Source: Cristatella mucedo (lineage: Eukaryota > Bryozoa > Phylactolaemata > Cristatellidae). Taken from it: DNA of 64,000 nucleotides. The notes beneath the pieces are model-generated. The model did not search any database, was not told the origin of the DNA, and saw nothing but the letters and a program-made list of their open reading frames with translations. Each line of letters starts with the position of its first letter. The stretch's first letter is position 1. A program made the position numbers and the translations under genes. Positions 11,510-23,599 of this stretch are shown in pieces. Location: the NCBI GenBank assembly GCA_009760855.2, contig WPIO01000153.1:515001-579000 (forward strand), written 5' to 3'.

Positions 11510-12185
11510 TAGTAAGACCTTTCGGCGTCCTGGGAAACAGTGACAAATGGTTCCCTTCCATTTTTTAGAAATTGCTGCAAAATAGCCCCACCACAGAAGA
11601 AATGCAAAATGAGCATAATAGCTGTCACATCGATTTGAGAAAGTGTAATCAACTGTAGTACAGGTAAATTGTCGCTATCACTGCATTAACTTAGGTGAAC
11701 TATTTTAGCCTTGACCGAGGGAAACTGGTCTATTACAGTTTGAAAGTCAGTATGTTCCAGTGTTTCTTTCTCTATGCTTAACAAGGCCACATCACAGAGT
11801 CAATATTGCCCTATTAATGCTCTCAGATGAGAAGCGGTTACATTCAGCTTGTAAAAGGAAGGTTCAGACCTAACAACCAATACAGCTATGGTAAGAAGAA
11901 CTTGCAAGGCAACTCTCAAATTAGGAAACACGTCGTCTCCATAACTGATAATGAAATACATGAGTCCTATGCTTTTTTTTTAGCTATGTCTTTAGTGCCT
12001 TGTCATGCCGAATATGCTAACGTTAACAACACAGCACTTAGAGTGTTCTGTGCTCAGCGCTAGCGACAAAGCCGTATTAGTCGAAGCACAGCAATAGCCT
12101 GTACATTTTACGTCTGACATACACAGCATACGCTGACTTACAACTGACTTGCTAACAGGTTTAAAGCAGCCTAAGCTCAGTGGTA
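11510..12185. other. no gene recognised
   Basis: Only a 78-codon open frame at 11827-12063, without domain or splice context. Confidence 0.4.
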
Positions 12186-12189
12186 GACT

Positions 12190-12352
12190 CATGCTGACAC
12201 TCTGCATGTCAACCTTAATCATATTATTCATGTCGTTTATCAAGCATGATACTACTCGATTGTGTTTCCTTTAAGGCAAATGTAAAGCGCCTAGAAAGAG
12301 GTTGTGTTCTCTGAGGTCGCTTTATCAAGTATATCATAATTATCATTATTAC
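12190..12352 (+). mobile_element. L2-A LINE 3' UTR and tail
   Basis: Contains 'catgctgacactctgcatgtcaacc', then 'tttatcaagcatgatac', 'ggcaaatgtaaagcgcctag' and 'tctgaggtcgctttatcaag', followed by ATT-type repeats. No coding part remains. Confidence 0.8.
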
Positions 12353-12845
12353 CGGAGCAACCAGCCTGGCAGTAGTATTTGATTGCATCATATAATAATG
12401 CAACCAACTAGGAATGATATTTGCATGATGGCATTGGGCCTTGCGATACAATATTACATCAGTGTAAGTTTATTTGGATGTTGTTCTAGTCCTGTTGGAC
12501 AAAATGTACTCCTTGAAGTGTAGAAAATAGATGAACTTAAATGAAAGATCCTCAAAACGAGAGTCAATATAACACATTTACGGTAATATTCGTATTTAGC
12601 ACATCTAGATACTACAGATCAGGACATTTTTAATTTTGTAAGATACCATATATCTGCAAAATTATGTTCATAAGCTTTTTGTCACCGATATCTCATAAGC
12701 ATTTCAACTCAGTGGCAAAGGCTGAGCTGTTAAGAGCTCGCAAGTCAAAATCGCGCGGCAATTCACTAACAGCACTCCATATACCGGATACGCTCCGGCG
12801 GTTTTGACTTGCTGCCACAGCAAGTCAAGCGTAGCCTGTTCGGTC

Positions 12846-12913
12846 TATTTTATATAAATAAATATATATATATTATATATATATATATTTATTTATATAT
12901 TATAATACATATA

Positions 12914-12953
<40 letters not shown>
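12846..12953. repeat. AT-rich microsatellite
   Basis: Alternating AT with short interruptions. It sits directly before the GC-rich block, so base composition changes abruptly at about 12960. Confidence 0.9.
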
Positions 12954-12956
<3 letters not shown>

Positions 12957-12959
12957 TAA

Positions 12960-13460
12960 TAGTCTGCTGCGCCTGCGCTCAGTTACTGCACCCTGGATCG
13001 CCCCTCGACGCGGCGGCGTAGCAGACCGGGCTCGCCCTTGACGCGACGCAGCCCGCCAGGTGGCAGGCAGGACGGGGCGAGAGCAGACGTGGTGGGCAGT
13101 TGGACCGAGGACGGAGGAGGGAGGCGGGAGTGCGAGGACAGCGAGGCGAGTCACTGGCTGTCACTCGCAGTCACTCGCTGTCACACGCTGTCACACGCTG
13201 TAGCTCGCTGTCACACGCTGTCACTTGCTGTAGCTCGCTGTAGCTCGCTGTAGCTCGCTGTCACACGCTGTCACTCGCTGTCACACGCTGTCACTCACGC
13301 CGCAAGGAGCGAGCGGCGCGAGTGGGCTTGCTGCTCTGCGAGCGAATTCGGCCGAATGCGCGGGGCGGTTGGAGGCTCAATCTACGACGGTGTTGCCATG
13401 TCGTAGATTGTGTGCCACCAGAGCGTCAAGCTGCATGGGCGTCAAGGTCCGCGTTCGTAA
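12960..13460. other. GC- and CpG-rich block
   Basis: Rich in CG dinucleotides (ctcgacgcggcggcg, cttgacgcgacgcag), unlike the AT-rich surroundings. It contains the decamer minisatellite and a short 10-bp stem (13379-13388 with 13400-13409, AATCTACGAC). It could be a CpG-island promoter, but I find no coding exon next to it. Confidence 0.45.
13151..13300. repeat. 10-bp minisatellite (TCACWCGCTG)n
   Basis: Fourteen consecutive 10-bp units from 13151 to 13290, plus a partial one, in perfect register. Variants are TCACACGCTG, TCACTCGCTG and TAGCTCGCTG. The three TAGCTCGCTG units in a row (13231-13260) suggest higher-order duplication within the array. Confidence 0.97.
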
Positions 13461-14228
13461 ACATGCTTAATTAGCTCAGCCAGCAATTGTCCAGTCCATT
13501 GAAACGAGGACTTGCTTGAAATCGAGATTGGTATTCGCACCGGGAAAAAGGTTTTTCAGAAAGAGATGTGCGATCCAATTTTGGTACAGGCGCCCCTCGG
13601 CCTTGGCGCCCGGGCACACGTCTGTCCCGCCCACTTCCCGACCCCTCGGTACGAATATGCGTAGCTGCGCCTGTTGCGTCTCAAATGTGCGCGGAAAATG
13701 AAAACTACACAATGACCCCGAGAAAGGAGCTGACTCTTTATGTGGACGGTTGGTTATTAATTACGTGGTAATTGAGTTCATTGTTAATATCAATCACTAC
13801 GGAAAAAAATTACCCGTGTCTCTCCAAGGCTAACAAAACTCATGCAGTGCGGATTCCAGGTGTGGCCGCGTGCCTTTAAGCATAAACTTTAAAAAGATGT
13901 CATTATACCGGTCCGACCTGCCTCTACAGCGGTTTAACTGAGTTTCTTTCACTGTTTCCCCTAGGACATCCGCTAGAGCTTTAGTCTACAGTATCACCAC
14001 TCAGTTCTACCAGCATGTATGGGGCTTGGCCATTTTCTACACCGATGAGGCTTTATAAACTAGAAAAAATACAATGGCTATGAAGAGACAACATTTATTT
14101 GCATAGTATTATTACCAAGCTATTATACAAGTGCATGAGTATTGGGCAAATTGAAAGAATAATAAAATCTGTATTCTAAGCATTTACTTCAGACGAATTT
14201 GTATAAATTCGGAACTCTGGCTGCTTAC

Positions 14229-14363
14229 CGAAAACAGACTGGCTTGTATTGAATACTCTGAGTCCCAATATGTTTTGCACCTTGAAAACAGTCTTGGTAA
14301 CGTTGCTGCTAATCTCCAGGCGCAGAAGTTCTCCAAGTCGATTAGATATGTAAATGTAATTAC
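14229..14363 (-). CDS. LRP-like exon 4: last propeller blade
   Basis: Minus-strand exon of 135 nt between acceptor CTGTTATAG (AG at 14364-14365) and donor GTAAGC (from 14228 downward). It reads NYIYISNRLGELLRLEIS, then LGLRVFNTSQSVF. This fits the final blade of an LDL-receptor YWTD propeller, where YIYWT normally stands; here the core is YIYIS, so the WTD signature has decayed. The exon starts with 2 nt and completes the Gly codon left by the 22.7 kb exon. It ends in phase 1. The next exon (expected EGF-like) was not found downstream. Confidence 0.7.
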
Positions 14364-15235
14364 CTATAACAGATATTGTCAATAATTTCTGTCAGAATAT
14401 GCAAGCAATTCCTATTAAAGTAGGAGCAACCTTCGCCGGAGTAAATTTGGGCTTCTTTGATAATCGGAGTAAGTTGGCACATTTGGCCTTGCGATTCGTC
14501 GAGTTTAAGGTTTAAGTTAAGATTTGAGGTTAAGCGGTTGCTCGTGCACAGCCGTTCCGTGGCGACTACCTGAGCAGAGCTTCGAGTGCTGACGTGGCAG
14601 ACTGACGATGTTGGTGCAAGCCGCTGCGGAAATGTTGGCAGCCGTGGGTGTCAGTATGACGGCATGAGTCGCGTTACCTGCGACTATAACTATATTGGTT
14701 TTTAATGAACTTGTAGCTCTTTTGAGATGTTAGTGGTTTATGTTTGAAGAGTTTTTATTGCGTTGTCGTTTCTCCTACGGCCAGGTTTTGGCTTAGAGTT
14801 ATTTATGGGCCAGCAGAGATTATGTCACTGCCACTGGTTTATTAGTTATTGTGGAGTATGGCAGTGATATTAAAGTAAAGGGCGGCAGAGGCACGGTTAG
14901 TTACGTCGAGGACGCCATGTAGGGCAATCGCTTACTGGCCCGCTGCGGCGTCCATGTGAATTAAGGTTTTTTTGAGTCCGCGTCAGTGTTCTTCTGCGTG
15001 GTATCTAGTACCTTCCACTTGGAGAATTTCAAACTAAAAAGCTCACGAGATCGATGAATGCATTCCAGATACTTGGACGCTTACGGATGCTAGCAACTTT
15101 GAAATGTAGCACTCAAAAGTAGGAGCCCGCTTGGTCAAGCTAAAGGGATTCAGAATACCTTCCCGCCCTGCGCCACGTTAGAGAATTTTAAAGCAATAAC
15201 TAAAGTAGTTAAGCAAATGAAAGCATAATCATACT

Positions 15236-16600
15236 GACCTTAAGTGAATGCTTTTTAGGCTGGAGCCGGAGAATGAAGGGACCTAAAAGTAAGTGACGGA
15301 ACCTTGAAGTTGACCAACTGTGAGCACCTGACTGCACAATCCGGCAGCCCGCCAAGCAGCCAGTTACAAGAGTCGAGACCGGACGTCTCAAACGCACGGA
15401 TCAATTTGAATTCAGTACCCCTGTCTAAGCAGGCCCGAATTTGGGCAATGTAATGTAATGTAATGCATCTCCGTCAGTAACTCCACAAAGTCATAAAGAC
15501 CATGTGGGTGTTACGCAGGAGAGTTTTGTATAGCGCACTCACAGCCTAAGCGGCTTTCGGTACGCAATGTTATGTAAAGTTGGCTGAAAGTACGCAGACT
15601 TGACTACGGAGCTGATGTGGTCGTCTAATGACTGGTCACTTTGAAGCAGTAAACCTAGATTACGTGCAGGGTCAACAGGTCAAATGCAGGCAGAGCCATT
15701 CTGAGCATTCGGTTTTTCCAATTTATGAATCACGCGTGTTTTTCCCATAATTAGTAAGCTGGCTTTGTCGTTATTCAGCTTAAGGAAGTTGGCTGCCCTC
15801 CATGTGCGGATTTCATCACCACATGCAGCAAGGGAGGTGAGAAACTGACGACGCGCCGGCTCGCTGGGAGGGATAAAAACAAAGCTACAACCGAGTGCCA
15901 TCTGCGCTGTAGTGAAAGCCTTGATTGTGCTAGGCAATCACATCGGCAAGAGGGAGAGTATAAACCATGAAAACAACAGGACCAAGCACGAGGTACCCCC
16001 GAGGTAAGATTAAGAGATTTTTCGTATGATCTGTATCCATTCATATTCACATTCACACACTCTGGAGACTACCACTGAGATAGGACCTGAGCCACTGCAA
16101 AGCAGGGCCAGTAATGTGCAGGCGCGATGAGAGACACTCTAGAAGGACCTGACAATAGATGGTATCACACACTACCGAAAGATCATACAGAACAAGCAGA
16201 GAAATTTTACCCAAGTCTGGATTTCTGAAAAACTCGTTATACACCCTAAGCAATGCTGACTCTGTGGAGTAACGAGCTCCAAACCGAGACTTGAACTTAC
16301 TAGCAAGGTTTGAAGTTTCAATATATGAGTCTATCTGGTCTGCCACGACTCGTTCCAATACCTTGATAGGAATGTTAGAAGAGAGACTGGGCGGCAGTTG
16401 CTCAATGTCTCTTGGTCTAGTGTTGCTTGCTTGGGCAGTGGCCTGACTACAGCCTTTTTGAAAAGTGCTGGGAAAGCCCTGAGGCTAAGGACATATTGCT
16501 ATGTTATTTATGCATGGCAGCAGCAGATCTAAACATCGTATAAGTAGGACAGTGGGAATAGGCTCTAGAGGACTAGTTGACTTATTTGACTGGGATGTGA
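15236..16600 (-). mobile_element. long L2-A LINE copy, interrupted
   Basis: From right to left the minus strand shows FKKAVVRPL-type and FRPVS-like blocks (16450-16360), VLERVVADQID (16350), ALLRVYNEF (16280), SLLVLYDLS (16190), WRAANFLKLNNDKASLLIMGK-like codons (15790-15720) and the C-terminal block (15420-15240). Many frameshifts occur. It is one of the few copies keeping the reverse transcriptase palm region. At 15447-15570 it is split by an L2-B tail insertion. Confidence 0.8.
15447..15570 (-). mobile_element. L2-B 3' end nested in an L2-A copy
   Basis: A minus-strand L2-B tail (TAATG repeats at 15449-15464, then 'catctccgtcagtaactccac') about 120 bp long. It is bracketed by GCAATG at 15445 and GCAATGT at 15564, consistent with a target-site duplication. 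On both sides the interrupted sequence is L2-A ('gcccgaatttgggcaatgt' and 'gacttgactacggagctgatg'). Confidence 0.8.
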
Positions 16601-16619
16601 AATTCAGGATGAGGTCACT

Positions 16620-17880
16620 CGTGGCCTCCTAGAATTTAGGCATCAAGATAGCTCACGGAATTGATATACATGATTAGTGTAATTAAGATACTGGAGTCTA
16701 GAGGGGGTGCTGCAGTTATAAGAATGAACTTCCCCATCTTGTCCATCTAGCCGACTAAGAAGCTAGAGAAGCGATCGGCGTGATTCCCAAAATGATCACT
16801 TTTAAGAAGCTAGCCTGAGAGCGGTTAAGAAGATAGTTAATGGTTGACATTAGCATTTTATGATTTTTGCATCTGTCGTTCAAATATTTTTTTTCCATCA
16901 GCTAGATCTGGCCTTTGCCAGGATTGACTTGCACGATCTACAGTAGTCCTCGTATGATTGACGATGGACAGTAAACTCCATCTTCTATCGATTTTCTCAA
17001 GCTTGAGCCTAGTAGACCGAGCTAGTTAGCTAGTCTAATGTCTGCTGTAGAGCATAGGCGGTGTGGGCGATGGCGAACATTAAGCGGTAGCAAACTACTT
17101 ATAATGCCGTAGCTACGTACCCGGGAGAATGAGCTGAAAGGGCTGGTAGCTATCGGCAGTGCTCACCAGTTCACTGTGCACTCCAAACAGAGCAGTTTGA
17201 TGGACGGTTTTGCTCAGAATACTAAAGAAAACTTGCTAGAAAAATCTGAGGCACTGGTGTATTTTGTGGCTCCTAGGTGCGACAGTGCTAACGTGGCTGC
17301 AAAAACTATTTGAGATGAAAAGAAAGACACAAGCTGCTCATGTACTCGTCACGCCTAGTACGTTTGAAAGAGTAGACTGAAATTAATGCTGCAATTTTAA
17401 AATAGCTACGACTTTGCCTGCCAGAATGAAGTTACTTCAAACGTGTAAATGTGAGATCCAAAATACTGATGTACTTCTTATGCGGAGCCTTTGGTCAATC
17501 CGTTATGATGGCATAAGACCGGAAGACCAGTTTTTTCGATGAGCCGATTGGACGCGGTATGCAGGAACGAAAGAAAATGCAGCAGACGAGCACGGGGTCA
17601 GCGATTGCACATTAGCACGATCGGAAGTGAGGGCTGCGGTCTCTCTATCAGCTCTGAGTCATTAGTAGCAGCATCCATCGACTACCTGCTGGCGATTGCT
17701 AAGAAGATTGTCTAACTACTAAAGTAGTAGCCACATTTGATTATTTCGTTAAAAAGGTGGACCAGATTTAATTTGATCGGGCATCTCTACCAGCGGATTC
17801 AGTATGTTATCGAATCACAGCACTCACTTGATCTATTAAGGCTATATAAAAAGCCTATCTATTAAGGCTATATAATAAGG
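16620..17880. other. no gene or repeat recognised
   Basis: Lies inside the 8.3 kb intron of the LRP-like gene. Stops in all frames. A short inverted pair around 'aggctatata' occurs at 17840-17875. Confidence 0.4.
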
Positions 17881-17884
17881 TCAT

Positions 17885-18672
17885 TTATAAATAATATTAA
17901 TAATAATAATAATGCACTTGATAAAGCGCCCTCAGAGAACTCAATCTCTTGCTAGGCAGTTTACATTTGCTGCAAAGGAAAATGCGATTGAATTATAAGT
18001 AATATCATGCTTGATAAACAACAGGAGCAACACGGTAAGTAGCAGCATGCACAGTGTCAGCACGCTTAAGGACATGAAGGACGAATCACAGAGACCCACT
18101 AAATGCTGTCCTAAATCGTGTGTTTTCAAGTTATCTTTTAATGTGGTTAAGTCAGGGGATGTTCTCACGCAAGTCGGGATTGAATTCCAGGCTTTGAGAG
18201 CATAGGAACTAAATGCACGGTCTCCGAAGGGTTTGAGGTTTGCACGAGGTATTGATAAACTGTTAAATTCCGAAAAGTGGGTGGTACGATGTTTGGCCTG
18301 GTGGGGGAGTAGATCTGAGAGATAGGCTGGAGCCAAATAATGAAGTGACCTAAAAGTGAGCGACAAAACCTTGATGTCGATCCGTTGCTTGACTGGTACC
18401 CAGTGCAGGTCGGCGAGAAGTGGTGTGACGTGGCAACTGCGAAGCTCATGGCAGACAAGCCTAGCAGCCGAGTTTTGCACGAGCTGTAATCGTCTGATTG
18501 CACGTTCCGGTAGGCCAGAAAGCAGTGAGTTACACAAGTCAAAACGGGATGTCATAAATGCATGGATCAACTGAGACGTGTTGTCCATATCTAAACACGT
18601 CCGAATTGTAGCACTGCTATGTAGCTGAAAGCTGGCAGACTTGATTGTTGAGCTGATGTGGTCGTCTGGCTT
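17885..18672 (-). mobile_element. L2-A LINE 3' end with 215-codon open frame
   Basis: From the tail (TTA repeats at 17890-17915, hairpin at 17920-17965) the minus strand runs into an open frame at 17941-18588. It carries AARLVCHELRSCHVTPLLA, LHWVPVKQRIDIKVLSLTF, LAPAYLSDLLPHQAKHRT, FGDRAFSSYALKAWNSIP and TSPDLTTLKDNLKTH. This is the standard C-terminal end of CR1/L2 ORF2. The frame is the longest intact LINE stretch in the window, so this copy is probably among the younger ones. Confidence 0.9.
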
Positions 18673-18689
18673 TCTATTTCAATAATTTT

Positions 18690-20695
18690 TGTGTAAGGGT
18701 TGGATATCACTTGATCAAAGTGGTTAATGTAAATTAATAACAACTCGCATCACCGCATGTTAAGAGCAAAGTATTGTCGTGAACCCTTTGGGCTTTGCAA
18801 TGCTTCCGTTTAGTTTTCGTGGGTAGAGATAGATATCGGTCAAATAGGAGACGCGAATGGTAGGATGGATACTTTGATGACATTCTCTTTCGTGAAAACA
18901 TAAATGGTTATTGTGCAGGCTTGATAGATATTATGGCCAAATTAAGATTAACTGGGTAAATTATGCCACAAATGCTACCATGAAGTTGGAAGGATAGATT
19001 CCTGCGAAGTTTGATTTTATCATGTTGATTTAGCCTAATAACACTACAGTTCATTGTCAATCTAAGTGACCCCATCAGAGACACTGCGAATACTTGCCTG
19101 TCTTACTTGAGAGCTTAATGTTTATTTACAGCTGTCGCGGAATATGGGTTCATATCTGCATTTTAGCTGATATGCTGAAGATTACAAACACTCAGACGAG
19201 TACCGTGCTGCATCCGAGACAGAATTAGCAATCTTGAATGTTGTCTACCTAATTCTCAAAGAATCTGAACGTTTATATATAGCCTTGTCTATAGCGACCA
19301 GCGACTGCTGCATACGAATCATTTGTGGCAGAGGCTAACTCATTACATTCCCGTTGAAGTTTGAATACAATAAAACCAAATAGCTATCACCGGAACTCCA
19401 AACTTTTGCTGTAATCGACCTGAACAACTATAAAGAGCTCGCCTGTAAAAGTTACCTTCAGCATTTATTCGGACGTTAAGGTGCCTGCTTAGTCACTGAA
19501 AAAAATGCCGAAGCAAAAAGTGGAGCCTGGTCGTCAATGAAGCTGAGACCAAAACCTCACGGGCTTTTTAATTTCCAATCTTCCGTAGATGACAGGAAAA
19601 TATAAACAAAAAATATGTTTATTTGCATCCTCTTTCAGGCTATATACGTACACAATCGATTTGGTATGTACACTCTGATACACCTTGTGCCCGACGAGCT
19701 CCTAATCGAAGGGAATAATTTACTGAACATACGCGACATACAATAATACCAGCGGCCAGGTTAAGCTCACTGAGTCACAATGGTAATAGTTTTTAGTTTC
19801 TCGGGAAAAATCAAAAGCATACTGCAGAGAATAATAGTTCTAGAAACATTAGTATTTAACGATGCTGATATCACTAAGCCTAACCTCACTTAGCACGATG
19901 CCATGAGTCACGAGAAGATCTTACAAGCTAAGCAGATTACTGGTATTAAGGAATGAATGAGTGAACTGCGCATATATCTATGCAAGGCACTTATACTTAT
20001 ATTTATTATTTATCTATTATACCAATATTATTGCAATTATAACAGAAGATCTGCTTATTTAGCTTGGTTCCGGATGAATTCTTTTGAACACTCTCTTAAC
20101 GGATGAACATTGACCTTCTCTCCCTTACTGAACATCCGAGCAGCATGCATTCGGTCAACATTGAGTACTCACATGCATACATACATCCTGACATACTGTC
20201 ACATTTAACATGCATTCGATCGACAGTTCACTGATTTAACAAATGGAACTTAGATGCGAGCCAATTTTGGTCGTGATCGCTAAGGAACTTGAAGCCAGAG
20301 TTTTGAAACATTCCTTAATAAAAAGAAAGTTTCGAAGAGGAAGAGCTCGAAGTTGGACTCGAGGATTAATCTCGAGGATCATACGAAGTCATCCATTCAG
20401 GCATGCTGCAGGAGTTAGCATCGGTTACATATGATTACCGCTGTACCAAAGTTTCGTATTCTACTATGATTGATAGTCATTAAGTAAAAAAAAAAGTAAA
20501 TTAATTAAGTAATTAAGTAAACTAAAATAATAAGATCTTTCTTAAGGCCATTGAAATGTGCTGCGAAGGTAGGATGTTAATTGTTTCGTGGTAAGTTAAT
20601 AGTGCCAGCACACATTAGCGACCTTAGTTGGATCGCACAGATTCAGCGAATGGTGGGAGTAATATAAGGGTTAAAGGATTATTTCAGTTTTGGTA
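18690..20695. other. no gene or repeat recognised
   Basis: Intronic position in the LRP-like gene. A basic 63-codon frame at 20243-20434 has no recognisable domain. A run of A and short AT repeats occur at 20485-20530. Confidence 0.4.
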
Positions 20696-20699
20696 AAGA

Positions 20700-20896
20700 A
20701 TGGGCATGCTGACCCTGTGCTTGTCACCCATAACTATGTTATTCTTGCTGTTTATAGAGCATGCTCCCACTAACCATTCGAGGATGCTTCCTTTACAGCA
20801 TATGTAAAGTGCCTAGAAAGAGATTGAGTTCTCCAAGGGTGCAAGAATCAAATGTATTGTCACAATTATTGCTATTATCATTAATATTATTATTTC
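20700..20896 (+). mobile_element. L2-A LINE 3' UTR and tail
   Basis: 'gcatgctgaccctgtgcttgtcaccc', then 'agcatatgtaaagtgcctagaaagagattgagttctccaagggtgc', then ATT-type repeats to 20896. No coding part. Confidence 0.85.
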
Positions 20897-21147
20897 GTGA
20901 CGTCTTTTAGAAGTGATTTACGGGTTTTTTCAGCATGCGAACTAAAGGCGCCGTCTTCGTTGGATATCGAGTTACTTAGAAGCACAACTATACTATTCGA
21001 GACCTAAGAATAGACGATACACCGTCTCGCTTGATACGGAAGTGGTTGGGACAGGTTGCTGGAAAATAGAGAAAACGAGGATCTAAAGTGATTGATGCGA
21101 TTAATAAATGCGGGCTGTCTGAACCGAAGCACTGAAACTAGTACCAG

Positions 21148-21330
21148 TGGCGTGCCGTGATGGTAAACTAGGTAAGGCGGATGCTTTTCACGACCTCGGG
21201 GCTCGAGGTCGTGAGTTCGAATCCTGATAAGGGCGATTATCTATCACAACTGCAAGCGGTGGTGATAACCGTAAAGGCTCTTCTGTCGCTATATAAAAGA
21301 GGCTGCTAAATTAGCTAGCATTTCTTACCA
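21148..21330 (+). mobile_element. tRNA-derived SINE (family 2)
   Basis: B-box GAGTTCGAATCC at 21212-21223 is a near-perfect match to the polymerase III consensus GGTTCGANTCC. Upstream 'ggcgtgccgtgatggtaaactaggtaag' matches the copy at 56.9 kb (gagccatgatggcacaccgggtaag). The body continues 'actgcaagcggtggtgataaccgtaaag', also shared, and ends 'aaaagaggctg'. It lacks the L2-A tail, so it is a distinct family. Confidence 0.75.
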
Positions 21331-22677
21331 TTACGAACATACATACGAACATACCTCTATAGGCCAGCGTCAGAGTTATTGGGGATAAGTTATAGCAAGC
21401 TTTCGTTCTTGCTGACACTATCAAGATAATCATTATTGATTGATTTACTATATTGGTTATTAATATTGATTTATTTTGTGATTGTTTTAAGCAGTATATA
21501 TCCTATTTAGCACATCAAACTAAGAAACCAATAATTATTGTTCCACTTCATAATTATTTCAGCCTGAGGCCTGCCAGCCACGTCGCGTCAGTGAAGCGTG
21601 AGTTCCCGCGGTCTTGGAGTAAATGCGAAAAACTTTAAATTGCATTGAATAAATGTTCTAAATAGGGTGGTGATTTTAACTGCAACGTAAGAGAAATGTT
21701 TACAAGAACATCTACCTAAAAACTTGCTACACCCTACTGCTGGCATGACTTCCTCGAACTCCTCGCTATAGGTGATTGCTATAGCTGTTCTCTCGAAAAA
21801 GATAGTGAAATGATGTTAAGTTTCGTTAATATGTTCCAAAATAGTGTCAAGACCGACTTTTGTTTAAGTTTCGTGCACAATATTTACCAAGGATTGCAAT
21901 GGAGGAAGGTTTTTTTACTTTTTCCGGAAGTGTACTAATAAAATCTTAAGCAATTGAGATGCACAAGGTCTAAATGTTAGATTCCAAAGTCAGAGGCGAT
22001 AATCAAGCCACAAAATTGTACGCTACAGTTTGTTATTAAGAGGCGATTCCTTAAAGTTTATGGCCATTGTTTCTCTGTGAAAAGATAGAATTATTTTTCC
22101 AATCAGCAATCACACGGGATTTTAATTACCATTAGAGCCGTGAACTAGCTGATTCTAGTCAAAATGTTTCACCTTCTAGTTTTCCCCTTTCACGGGGATT
22201 ATATCAATGCGAATGCCACGTCGCACAACCCTGCTTCGTGGAACAAATCAAACTAGGGAAATCGTATGCTGAACACTTGCCCGCAATTCATAGCTTTTTC
22301 CTATTGTGAAAACAGGAACATTATTATTAATCGCTCGTTCCAAACAGTCGCCATCAATGCTCCTCCTTAGTTTGTTGAAACTAAACTATGGAAAAGAATG
22401 TGAAAGTGATTCTCCCTCAAAACACATAAGACGCCAAAACATTAATTATCACTGAAATATGGCACCGTGTATGCCCATGCAACCATACGCAAAATTATCC
22501 CCAGTGTACGTCAGTAATTTTTTTGCTTTTAATTTCTCCAGTAGTACGCGACTTAACTGCGACAGTCTGCAGAAAATAGCCAAGAGACTTAGTCATCTTA
22601 TTTGCAGTATCTGCGTCTCGACGAGTCTTCTCAGTGTACGAGCGCTTAGCTGCAAGTGAGCTGTCGACACCTCTTAC

Positions 22678-22934
22678 CTAAGACATCAATGCCACGTATG
22701 TGCATGCCAGGAAAGCTCGTCCCTCCCCTAAACAGCTGTATCCTTCCGACACCATTAAAGCTGGATGCCTCGACAGTGTCTTGAAAAGCCCAGTAGAGTT
22801 TTCTTTTCTCAATGTCTGCAGCCATCGCTTCCGGGCAATGCATCATTTCATCCACCAGAACCTTGCGTTTGCTGCCGTCGCTGGAGGCTCTTTCAATGCC
22901 GGATGTTTTGCCGCATTCCGACCAAAAGATATAC
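22678..22934 (-). CDS. LRP-like exon 3: middle propeller blades
   Basis: 257-nt minus exon, acceptor AAG at 22935-22936, donor GTAAGA. It reads YIFWSECGKTSGIERASSDG, KRKVLVDE, then CPEAMAADIEKRKLYWAF and the strand RGGTSFPGMHIRGIDVLG. This is the LDL-receptor propeller pattern (YWTDWG..RIERA..DGS.R..L, then P.GL..D...KLYW). It begins with the third base of the Gly codon started in exon 2, giving LDPYTG-YIFWSECG, exactly as expected for this family. Intron to exon 2 is 455 bp. WTD has become WSE and WAF in the two blades. Confidence 0.85.
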
Positions 22935-23389
22935 CTTCAAATGTGATGAAGAACAAGCATATTTGTTTCAGCATATTCAAAGGCCCGAGAGCCATTTCTC
23001 GTCTCGCTGCAACTTTAAGACTCGCAATTTGAAAGACAAAACCGGTTCTCAAGAAGTCGCAGTCAATAGAAAAGAAAACCAACTGCCATATGTAATCAAA
23101 TAATATGCGTGGCAGTCAGCATCAGGTTAGCTTTAGAAAGTACGATAAACAACCTAATTAAGGGCGATTTAAATCATAGTGAGAGTTAGTTTGCACCAGT
23201 GATTCTGACTGATAACCATCTTATGTTTTGCGTCACGAATTAGTCTTGAGTATTTTCTCTCTTTACTGAAAGACATTAAAAATATGCGGTTGCATGTGGT
23301 TAGGTAGAGACGTAATAATAAACTCGGTTGGCTGTGTCTGAAATCCGCGTATCACCGTTCGCAGTGGGCAAGACTAATTTTTCAATTAC

Positions 23390-23585
23390 CCTGTATAAGG
23401 ATCCAAGGTTATAGCTTTTGGTATAGCGATTTCATTCTCGAGAACTTTTCTTTGCATCGTACCATCCAATTGAGCGGAATTAATGGCGAGAAATTTACTG
23501 TCAGTCCAGTAGATCTCACGTGAAAGCCAGTTGACGGCAATACCACTAGGCTGTGACACGTTAATGCTGAGAACTGTTTCCAAGG
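23390..23585 (-). CDS. LRP-like exon 2: propeller blade
   Basis: 196-nt minus exon. Acceptor TTTTATTTCTAG is strong; the donor is GG|GTAATT. It reads LETVLSINVSQPSGIAVNW, LSREIYWTDSKFLAINSAQL, DGTMQRKVLENE and AITLDPYTG. This is a complete YWTD blade of the LDL-receptor family. Its first 2 nt complete the Ala codon left by exon 1, and its last 2 nt are completed by exon 3. The gene acts at the cell surface in known relatives, with the propeller next to EGF-like modules. Confidence 0.9.
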
Positions 23586-23599
23586 CTAGAAATAAAATG

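Noticed and set aside
22700-23103. Plus-strand frames of 110-112 codons
   Set aside because: Antisense shadows of the LRP-like propeller exon at 22678-22934.
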